From Clostridium sp. CAG:167 (GTDB taxonomy: Bacteria > Bacillota > Clostridia > Lachnospirales > Lachnospiraceae), in assembly GCA_000433735.1 (NCBI GenBank), contig HF998339.1:40327-59997 (forward strand): a stretch of 19,671 bases of DNA, given 5' to 3'. Both the position numbers and the translations under genes were made by a program. This document shows, in pieces, positions 8,706-14,003 of the stretch. Below the pieces are notes generated by a model, which did not search any database, had not been told where the DNA came from, and was given only the letters and a program-made list of their open reading frames with translations. Numbering within the stretch: position 1 is the first letter of the stretch; each line of letters opens with the position of its first letter.

Positions 8706-10193
8706 ATGAAAAGAAGCAGTGGTATTTTGATGCCGATCGCCAGTCTTCCTTCCCGGTATGGGATCGGATGTCTGGATGAGGCAGCCTATGAATTTGTAGA
8801 CCAGCTGGAAAAGGCGGGACAGGGTTACTGGCAGATCCTTCCTATGGGACCGACAGGATATGGGGATTCACCCTATCAGTCCTTTTCTACCTTTGCTGGA
8901 AATCCGTATTTTATCTCTTTGTCAGAACTGGCAAAAAAGGGGTATCTCAGCGAGGAAGATCTTCAGGAATACGAGGCGGCAGGCGACAACCAGGCAGTTT
9001 CTTACAATGTTTTATATGAAAAGCGCTTTCCGCTGTTGAGAAAGGCCTTTTGGAACAGCCGTATCGAGACTTCTGCCAAGTATATAAAGTTTATTGAGGA
9101 CAATCAGGACTGGCTGGGGGATTATGCGTTGTACATGGCCATCAAAGACAGTCAGAACGGAATCAGTTATCTGGAATGGGACGAAGATATACGGCTTCGC
9201 AGACCAGAGGCCATAGAGACCTACAAAGAACGACTGGCAGGAGAGGTAAATTTCTATCAGTTTTTGCAGTTTGAATTTTTCCTCCAGTGGAACCAATTGA
9301 GAGAGTATGCTGGAGAGCACGGTGTAAAGATCATAGGAGATATACCGATCTATGTGGCGTTAGACAGTGCGGACACATGGGCACATCCGGAATTGTTTGA
9401 ATTGGATGAGAAGAGGATCCCTACCAGTGTGGCAGGGTGTCCGCCGGATGCTTTTTCGGCTACCGGCCAGTTGTGGGGAAATCCTTTGTACCGCTGGGAA
9501 AATCATGAAAAGCAGGGATACGACTGGTGGATCAAACGGATCCGGAGATGTTTTCAGTGGTATGATGTGGTGCGTATTGACCATTTTCGTGGGTTTGACG
9601 AGTTTTATGCCATTCCGTATGGAGACAAAACAGCGGAAAACGGCTCCTGGCAGCCGGGTCCCGGCATCCGCTTATTTGAGGCACTGAAGGAGGCGTTGGG
9701 CGACCTTCCGATCATAGCAGAGGATTTGGGATTTTTGACGGACTCTGTCCGGGAACTGCTGGCAAAGACCGGCTATCCGGGAATGAAGGTGCTGCAATTT
9801 GCATTTGACGGACAGGGAGGCAGCGATTACCTGCCGTATCAATATGATAAAAATTGCGTGGTATATACGGGAACCCATGACAATACAACCACCCTCAGCT
9901 GGTGTAAGGAATTGCCGCCGGCCGCCAAGGAGCAGCTGTTAGCCTATACACAGGAATCCAGACTGGCATCTCCTAAGAAACTGGTGTGGGATATGATCCA
10001 GCTGGCCATGGCCAGTACCGCCAATCTGTGTATTATTCCGGTTCAGGATTATCTGGAACTTCCCAAAGAGGCACGGATCAACACGCCTTCTACTTTGGGC
10101 GGCAACTGGCAGTGGCGTATGGGAAGAGATGCGCTGGACGACAAATTGTGCGAGAAGATCCGAAACCTTACCAGTCTTTATGGCAGGCTGTAA
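8706..10193 (+). CDS. malQ: 4-alpha-glucanotransferase (amylomaltase, GH77)
   Basis: Transfers alpha-1,4-glucan segments between maltooligosaccharides, disproportionating them and releasing glucose. The 495-residue protein is a typical short GH77 enzyme. Seen in order: GILMPIASLPSRYGIG at the N-terminus; MGPTGYGDSPYQSFSTFAGN; GDIPIYVALDSADTWAHPEL; RIDHFRGF with nucleophile D292; IAEDLG with acid/base E339; GTHDNTT with D392; and the C-terminal LGGNWQWRM. Ribosome site AAGGGGAGG. The gene begins 18 bases after the foldase gene, with no terminator between, so it is probably transcribed from the pth-mfd promoter or an unseen internal one. It connects this housekeeping operon to the glycogen genes on either side. 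Confidence 0.96.
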   Translation: MKRSSGILMPIASLPSRYGIGCLDEAAYEFVDQLEKAGQGYWQILPMGPTGYGDSPYQSFSTFAGNPYFISLSELAKKGYLSEEDLQEYEAAGDNQAVSYNVLYEKRFPLLRKAFWNSRIETSAKYIKFIEDNQDWLGDYALYMAIKDSQNGISYLEWDEDIRLRRPEAIETYKERLAGEVNFYQFLQFEFFLQWNQLREYAGEHGVKIIGDIPIYVALDSADTWAHPELFELDEKRIPTSVAGCPPDAFSATGQLWGNPLYRWENHEKQGYDWWIKRIRRCFQWYDVVRIDHFRGFDEFYAIPYGDKTAENGSWQPGPGIRLFEALKEALGDLPIIAEDLGFLTDSVRELLAKTGYPGMKVLQFAFDGQGGSDYLPYQYDKNCVVYTGTHDNTTTLSWCKELPPAAKEQLLAYTQESRLASPKKLVWDMIQLAMASTANLCIIPVQDYLELPKEARINTPSTLGGNWQWRMGRDALDDKLCEKIRNLTSLYGRL

Positions 10194-10280
10194 GATTGCA
10201 AACCATCCCTTTTAGTATGACAGTGAAGACAGTTGCCAAAACAAAGTTACACAGCAAAGGAGACGACAGGAGTGGAATCC

Positions 10281-11222
10281 ATGAAAATAGTTTTTTTAGA
10301 TGCGAAAACCATTGGTGAGGACATTGATTTGTCGGATTACGACAAACTGGGTCAGGTGGTTAAGTACGATTTCTCTACGCCGGATGAAATACCGGAGAGG
10401 GTAAAAGATGCCCAGGTGCTGGTTATTAACAAAGCACCTATGAATGAACAGACGCTGGGACAGGCAGAAAAGCTGAAGCTGATCTGCGTGACGGCTACCG
10501 GTACCAACAATCTGGACAAGGCATATCTGGAGCAAAGAAGGATTGCCTGGCGGAATGTGGCGGATTACTCTACTCATTCCGTGGCACAGCATACCTTTGC
10601 CATGTTGTTTTATCTCATGGAACATCTGAGGTACTATGACGATTATGTAAAGCAGGACCGGTACACCAACGACCGTTGTTTTACCCATTTTGAGAAACAT
10701 TTTTCGGAACTGACCGGAAAGACATGGGGAATCATAGGCCTTGGAAACATTGGCCGGCAGGTGGCAAAGGCAGCCAGGGCTTTTGGTGCGCGGATCATTT
10801 ACTATTCTGCTTCCGGCCAGAAAGGGCAGGATGGATACGAGCAGGTAGATCTGGACACACTGCTTAAAGAGTCCGATATCCTTTCGGTACATGCACCGTT
10901 AAATAAATATACAGAAAACCTGATGGATCGTTCCTGTTTTCAGAAAATGAAAAAAGAGAGTATTTTTCTGAATCTGGGGCGGGGACAGATCGTGGTGGAA
11001 AAAGATCTGGCAGAGGCACTGGAACAAGGAGAGATCGCAGCGGCCGGTCTGGATGTACTGTGTCAGGAGCCGATGTCGCCGGACAACCCTCTGCGGGGAT
11101 TTAAGGACAGTGACAGACTTTTTATCACGCCGCATATTGGCTGGGCCAGTGTGGAGGCAAGAACCCGTCTGATGAATATTATTTACCATCAGATCCGGGA
11201 TTATGAGGAGAAACCAATATGA
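10281..11222 (+). CDS. D-isomer-specific 2-hydroxyacid dehydrogenase (glycerate dehydrogenase/hydroxypyruvate reductase-like)
   Basis: Reversible NAD(P)-dependent oxidation of a D-2-hydroxyacid; the exact substrate cannot be read from the sequence. The 313-residue protein has the Rossmann motif GLGNIG (153-158) and the catalytic triad R234 (NLGRGQ), E263 (LDVLCQEP) and H285 (TPHIGWAS). At the end of the second Rossmann strand, where NAD-specific members usually have Asp, it has S176 (YYSAS). This leaves cofactor preference open. The start at 10281 is supported by AGGAG 8 bases upstream; an earlier in-frame ATG at 10233 lacks a ribosome site and adds 16 atypical residues. An 87-base gap separates it from malQ and contains no terminator or clear promoter. 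Overall pattern favours the glycerate/hydroxypyruvate branch over D-lactate dehydrogenase. Confidence 0.85.
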   Translation: MKIVFLDAKTIGEDIDLSDYDKLGQVVKYDFSTPDEIPERVKDAQVLVINKAPMNEQTLGQAEKLKLICVTATGTNNLDKAYLEQRRIAWRNVADYSTHSVAQHTFAMLFYLMEHLRYYDDYVKQDRYTNDRCFTHFEKHFSELTGKTWGIIGLGNIGRQVAKAARAFGARIIYYSASGQKGQDGYEQVDLDTLLKESDILSVHAPLNKYTENLMDRSCFQKMKKESIFLNLGRGQIVVEKDLAEALEQGEIAAAGLDVLCQEPMSPDNPLRGFKDSDRLFITPHIGWASVEARTRLMNIIYHQIRDYEEKPI

Positions 11223-11271
11223 CGAAGTCATATTTAAGGATGGTTTCGACGACCTGCCGCCGAGCGCAGGC

Positions 11272-11313
11272 GAGGGGGCGACACATATAAAAGAGGGGGC
11301 AACACATATAAAA
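11272..11313 (+). repeat. Two tandem 21-bp copies immediately before the Dabb-protein ribosome site
   Basis: Units 11272-11292 and 11293-11313 are identical except for one base (GAGGGGGCGACACATATAAA versus GAGGGGGCAACACATATAAA, each followed by one more A). A shortened third relative, GGAGGAATAAAA, forms the ribosome site and spacer of the next gene. Each unit carries a GAGGGGG Shine-Dalgarno-like block. In the frame of the downstream gene the copies read EGATHIK twice. Confidence 0.9.
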
Positions 11314-11325
11314 GGAGGAATAAAA

Positions 11326-11628
11326 ATGGTAAAACATGTAATTTTATGGACTTTGAAAGAGGAATTATCCAAAGAAGAAAAAGAAACGGTGAAGCAGGAA
11401 ATCAAAGCAGGACTGGAAGGACTGGCAGGACAGATTCCGGGGCTGGTAGATATTCAGGTAAATATTCATGGACTGGCAAGTTCCAATGCAGATTTGATGT
11501 TAGATTCTTCTTTTGAGACAGAAGAGGCACTAAAGGGCTACAGCGTGCACCCGGCCCATGTGGCAGTGGCAGATGGCAAAGTGCGGCCATACACAGCCAG
11601 CCGAGTGTGTCTGGATTATGAGATTTAG
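11326..11628 (+). CDS. Stress-responsive alpha/beta-barrel (Dabb) domain protein
   Basis: A 100-residue protein beginning MVKHVILWTLKEELSKEEKE, then a helix with IKAGLEGLAGQIPGLVDIQV, then SFETEEALKGYSVHPAHVAV. This is the small dimeric ferredoxin-like barrel layout of the Dabb family, whose members have mostly unknown or varied roles. No enzymatic role is claimed. The frame stays open upstream to 11203 and even overlaps the dehydrogenase gene. However, GGAGG at 11314-11318 sits 7 bases before the ATG at 11326, and the family-like sequence starts there. It follows the dehydrogenase by about 100 bases and precedes folA by 15, so Dabb-folA is probably one transcript. Confidence 0.8.
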   Translation: MVKHVILWTLKEELSKEEKETVKQEIKAGLEGLAGQIPGLVDIQVNIHGLASSNADLMLDSSFETEEALKGYSVHPAHVAVADGKVRPYTASRVCLDYEI

Positions 11629-11643
11629 AGGCGGAGGAGCAGG

Positions 11644-12117
11644 ATGATCGCATTGATCGCAGCCATGACGCCGGACCGGGTCATTGGAAGAGAGGGGCGG
11701 ATCCCCTGGAATATCCCGGGAGAACAAAAGCGGTTTAAAGAACTGACCATGGGGCACACCATAGTGATGGGGCGTCGGACTTATGAAGAAATCGGCCGCC
11801 CGCTGCCGGGCCGCCAGACTATAGTGGTATCCACGACGAAAAACTTTGACCAGCCCGGGTGCCGGACTGCCGGTTCCCTGACAGAAGCACTGGCGTTATC
11901 CGCCGGAGAAGATGTGTATATATCCGGTGGCAGCCGTCTGTACGAAGAGGCACTGCCCCTGGCAGATGTGCTGTATCTCACGGAGATAGAGAGCCGGATA
12001 GAGGGGGACGCATATTTCCCGGAATTTGACGCCCAAAAGTATCAAAAATGCGTAGAAGAGAGGCATGAGGGGGAGATTCCTTACACCTATGTGACATATA
12101 GAAAGGATTGTAAATAG
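11644..12117 (+). CDS. folA: Dihydrofolate reductase
   Basis: Reduces dihydrofolate to tetrahydrofolate with NADPH. The 157-residue length and motifs are standard: MIALIAAMTPDRVIGREGRI, PWNIPGEQKRFKELT with the catalytic acid as E27 (Asp in E. coli), GHTIVMGRRTYEEIGRPLPGR for NADPH binding, VYISGGSRLYEEAL, and LYLTEIESRIEGDAYFPEFD near the C-terminus. Glu rather than Asp at the proton-donor position occurs in several DHFRs, so activity is expected. The ribosome site GGAGGAG is 7-8 bases upstream. No thymidylate synthase gene is next to it, unlike the common thyA-folA pair. No terminator is evident after its stop. Confidence 0.95.
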   Translation: MIALIAAMTPDRVIGREGRIPWNIPGEQKRFKELTMGHTIVMGRRTYEEIGRPLPGRQTIVVSTTKNFDQPGCRTAGSLTEALALSAGEDVYISGGSRLYEEALPLADVLYLTEIESRIEGDAYFPEFDAQKYQKCVEERHEGEIPYTYVTYRKDCK

Positions 12118-12220
12118 AGTTAAGGCGGTCAGGCGTGAAAAACTCGATAAGAAAATAAAAGCAAAGGCCGCGAAAACAATATGTTCATTTTCTATCAAAA
12201 AAGTAATAAGGGAGATAGTT

Positions 12221-12343
12221 TTGGAATTTGAAATTATTGATACGGACAATACTAGAGTTAGAGCAAGGAGTCTCTATCAAGTTGAAGAAGAAAGCCTAAT
12301 AAACAGGGATGGGAAAGTATTCCGGAACCCGTTTATAAGATAA
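12221..12343 (+). CDS. Possible 40-residue ORF with TTG start, perhaps a relic
   Basis: The frame ending at TAA 12341-12343 is open back to 12095 but contains no ATG. A TTG at 12221 is preceded by AAGGGAG (12208-12214) with 6-base spacing, giving a charged peptide that starts (read as Met) MEFEIIDTDNTRVRARSLYQ and ends KVFRNPFIR. The frame upstream of the TTG is lysine-rich (KAVRREKLDKKIKAK) and also reads plausibly as protein. The whole may therefore be the remnant of a longer gene that lost its start. No family is recognised. It lies between folA and the inverted-repeat element. Chance openness over about 80 codons cannot be excluded. Confidence 0.3.
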   Translation: MEFEIIDTDNTRVRARSLYQVEEESLINRDGKVFRNPFIR

Positions 12344-12365
12344 AGAAAAACTGAGTTTAGCCGGC

Positions 12366-12586
12366 TTTGTCTGCCCCAAGGAATTCTTGCAATCCTTTCA
12401 GTCTTCCAGTGTTTCATGGGAAAAAGATTTACAAAGCATGGGTTATAAGTGCGCCGGTATGAGGCGTGCGTATTTTGCACGCCCATACCGCTGCGTACTT
12501 ATGTAGCGCAAGCGCCCATGCTGGTAAACTTTTTCCCAGAAACACGGAATCTGAAAAAAGTGCCAACGATTACTTGACACAAACAA
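12366..12586. repeat. Large imperfect inverted repeat (MITE-like element or structured RNA)
   Basis: The arms converge on a 7-base loop at 12470-12476. The core is a near-perfect stem: GGTATG and GGCGTGC (12456-12469, one bulged A) pair with 12477-12489. Further out the arms still match: TGGGAAAAAG with TTTACA/TTTACC and GCATGGG on one side against the complement of CCCATGCTGGTAAACTTTTTCCCA on the other, in parts. Beyond that TTTCAGTCTTCCAGTGTTTC matches the complement of 12539-12557, and weaker matches reach about 12366 and 12586. The right arm has about 11 extra bases that fold into their own mini-hairpin (GCGCAAGCGC). There is no terminal T run, so it is not a simple terminator. No transposase is present. 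Confidence 0.7.
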
Positions 12587-12600
12587 TCCCCTTTTACCAA

Positions 12601-12629
12601 TTGAAACTTTCTCCTATTTATGGTACTAT
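12601..12629 (+). promoter_or_regulatory. Strong sigma-A-type promoter of the small acidic ORF
   Basis: TTGAAA (12601-12606), a 17-nt spacer and TACTAT (12624-12629) preceded by TGG, an extended -10. The ATG at 12671 lies 41 bases downstream of the -10. A perfect TTGACA at 12574 has no partner at proper spacing. Confidence 0.7.
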
Positions 12630-12670
12630 TTAAGTAACAGTAATATGGTAGTCTCATAAGGAGGTCTCAC

Positions 12671-12823
12671 ATGGAACAGTTTTTTTCGGATGAGGACCTG
12701 ATGGATCTGTTAGAACAGTTGGATGAAGTGGAAATGACAGCCCTGCCGGAGGAACCGGATGAGGAAATGGAAGCTTCCAATCGACGCTATATGGAGATCA
12801 TTAAAAAACATCAGGACGACTAG
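12671..12823 (+). CDS. Small acidic protein of unknown function, 50 residues
   Basis: Starts MEQFFSDEDLMDLLEQLDEV and ends YMEIIKKHQDD. It is very rich in Glu and Asp, with only a short basic patch (NRRY, IIKKH) near the C-terminus. The first 22 residues could form an amphipathic acidic helix; a PEEPDEE segment separates this from the basic tail. There is no signal peptide, membrane segment or cysteine. Evidence that it is a gene: AAGGAGG (12658-12664) 6 bases before the ATG, a near-consensus promoter at 12601 and a strong terminator that begins at the base after the stop. It therefore appears to be a monocistronic unit. I do not recognise a family. An acidic micro-protein of this type could bind a partner protein, but that is speculation. 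Confidence 0.7.
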   Translation: MEQFFSDEDLMDLLEQLDEVEMTALPEEPDEEMEASNRRYMEIIKKHQDD

Positions 12824-12881
12824 AAAACTCCAACTAATGGTTCGGGCAGGAATCCCGTTCATTGGTTGGGGTTTTTGTTTT
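12824..12881 (+). terminator. Rho-independent terminator after the small acidic ORF
   Basis: A 16-bp stem (12824-12839 with 12860-12875), perfect except for two G-U pairs, contains a small inner CGGG/CCCG hairpin and is followed by TTTTTGTTTT. It starts at the base after the TAG stop. Confidence 0.88.
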
Positions 12882-12892
12882 GCGTGAAAATA

Positions 12893-12921
12893 GCATATTG
12901 TGTCCCCTTCTTTAATATACT
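12893..12921 (+). promoter_or_regulatory. Sigma-E-like sporulation promoter for the CotS-family gene
   Basis: GCATATT (12893-12899) is an exact match to the Bacillus sigma-E -35 consensus KMATATT. After a 14-nt spacer, AATATACT (12914-12921) matches six of eight bases of the -10 CATACAMT. It lies 46 bases before the start at 12968. The call rests on consensus resemblance and the spore-coat-like product. Confidence 0.45.
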
Positions 12922-12967
12922 TAAAGAGCAATGCAAATCGATGACCGGATTGGAGGAGATGGGGGAC

Positions 12968-13927
12968 ATGGAGGAATTGTTGGAAGAAATACTGGCACAG
13001 TATGACCTGGAGGTAGAGAAAATTGTCCGTACCCGGGGAGGGTGGCTTTTGTATACCGATGCAGGGCTGTGCATGCTGCGGGAAGTGCAGCAAAAAGCGG
13101 AAGGATTTGAGTTTACAAGAAATGTGCGGGAGTATCTGGAAAAGCAGGGGATGGAAGTGGACTGTCCCGTGGCCAATAAAGAGGAAGAGTATAAGACCCA
13201 GTGCCAGTGCGGAGAGGTGTATGCAGTCTACCGCTGGTATCCGGGGGAACACTGTGATTTCAGGAAAAATCCACATTTGTTTCGGGCAGGGGAAAACCTG
13301 GGGAAACTCCACAGCCTGCTGAAGCAGTACCCTTGTGAACATAAACCGGCACAGACCCTTTTGCGGCAGATGGAACGGTACAACCGGGAAATGAAGAGAG
13401 TTTTTTCCTACATGAAAGGAAAAAAGAGAAAAAGTCCCTTTGAGTATGGAATGATGGAGAGCTTTCATCCTTTTTACAAACAGGCGTGGGATGTGACACA
13501 GCGGCTGGAGGCGTGTCCTTATTATCAAAAAAACGCAGAGGGAAGTTTTTTGTGTCACGGAGAATATAACTACCATAACCTGATCTTTCATGGAGCAAGG
13601 GTGTTTACCAGCGGTTTTGAGCGGGTGACACCGGGGATGCAGCTGACAGATCTGGCATATTTTGTCCGGAAAGTTATGGAAAAAAATAACTGGGATCCGG
13701 GCAAAGGAAGAGAGATCCTGCTGGGGTATGAAAAAGAGCAGCCGCTCAGTCAGGAACAGCGGGAGTTTGTGGGGATTTTACTGGCGTATCCCATGAAATA
13801 CAGAAAACTCCTGAATCAATATATGAATGGCAAGAAATCCTGGATCTCCCAAAAGAGTATGGAGAAGCTAAACGGCGTAAAACAGAGAGAGCAGATGAAG
13901 ATGAAATATTTGAAAAACTTCCTCTGA
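12968..13927 (+). CDS. CotS-family spore coat protein, kinase-fold homologue with altered active site
   Basis: A 319-residue protein with the layout of the CotS/YutH family, which has the aminoglycoside-phosphotransferase fold. An N-lobe segment reads VEKIVRTRGGWLLYTDAGLC and continues MLREV; a C-lobe catalytic loop reads LCHGEYNYHNL; the end reads TDLAYFVRKVMEKNNW. In active members of this fold the loop is HGD and the metal motif begins with Asp. Here they are HGE (E199) and G216-F217-E218, so catalysis is doubtful. The C-terminus is basic and lysine-rich. Upstream in-frame ATGs at 12866, 12941 and 12959 are passed over because GGAGGAG (12952-12958) is 9 bases from 12968. A spore-coat role is inferred from family and from the sigma-E-like promoter. 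Confidence 0.75.
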   Translation: MEELLEEILAQYDLEVEKIVRTRGGWLLYTDAGLCMLREVQQKAEGFEFTRNVREYLEKQGMEVDCPVANKEEEYKTQCQCGEVYAVYRWYPGEHCDFRKNPHLFRAGENLGKLHSLLKQYPCEHKPAQTLLRQMERYNREMKRVFSYMKGKKRKSPFEYGMMESFHPFYKQAWDVTQRLEACPYYQKNAEGSFLCHGEYNYHNLIFHGARVFTSGFERVTPGMQLTDLAYFVRKVMEKNNWDPGKGREILLGYEKEQPLSQEQREFVGILLAYPMKYRKLLNQYMNGKKSWISQKSMEKLNGVKQREQMKMKYLKNFL

Positions 13928-13944
13928 TTTCTTCAAGAATCAAC

Positions 13945-13973
13945 TAGTCAGCACCCCTATAATATGCTATAAT
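13945..13973 (+). promoter_or_regulatory. Extended -10 promoter of the PEGA lipoprotein gene
   Basis: TAGTCA (13945-13950), a 17-nt spacer and perfect TATAAT (13968-13973) preceded by TGC. A second perfect TATAAT occurs at 13958-13963, so more than one start is possible. The ATG at 14004 is 30 bases downstream. Confidence 0.55.
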
Positions 13974-14003
13974 ATCAGTAATAATCCCAAGGAGGAAGAT
14001 GCC

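Larger units (their letters stand above)
12118..12670. other. 553-base region without a recognised gene
   Basis: From left to right it holds an open frame without an ATG (12095-12343, with a possible TTG start at 12221), a large imperfect inverted repeat (about 12366-12586), and the promoter and ribosome site of the small acidic ORF (12601-12670). Nothing else is recognisable. The reading frames on the minus strand look like antisense shadows or hairpin translation, not genes. Confidence 0.8.

Noticed and set aside
9012..9584. Long minus-strand frames inside malQ, mfd and glgB
   Set aside because: All lie opposite genes with complete catalytic motifs, have no ribosome sites and no recognisable domains.
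11272..11313. Tandem repeats as a CRISPR array
   Set aside because: Two adjacent copies with no spacers, located at a ribosome site; no cas genes in the window.
11896..12249. Hydrophobic minus-strand frame opposite folA and its 3' flank
   Set aside because: Antisense to a standard DHFR gene, no ribosome site; its hydrophobic look follows from the complement of a charged coding frame.
12277..12486. Minus-strand 69-codon frame across the inverted repeat
   Set aside because: It is translation of the hairpin arm, has no ribosome site and resembles no protein domain; better explained by the repeat element.
12574..12579. Perfect TTGACA upstream of the small acidic ORF
   Set aside because: No -10-like hexamer occurs 16-18 bases downstream; the TTGAAA/TACTAT pair at 12601-12629 has exact spacing and an extended -10.
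12866..12967. Upstream in-frame ATGs extending the CotS-like protein
   Set aside because: The extension overlaps the terminator at 12824-12881 and the sigma-E-like promoter, and only 12968 has a ribosome site at proper spacing.
13928..13960. Small hairpin (GATTTCTT/AAGAATC) after the CotS-like gene as a terminator
   Set aside because: Short stem with a bulge and tiny loop, and no U run follows.
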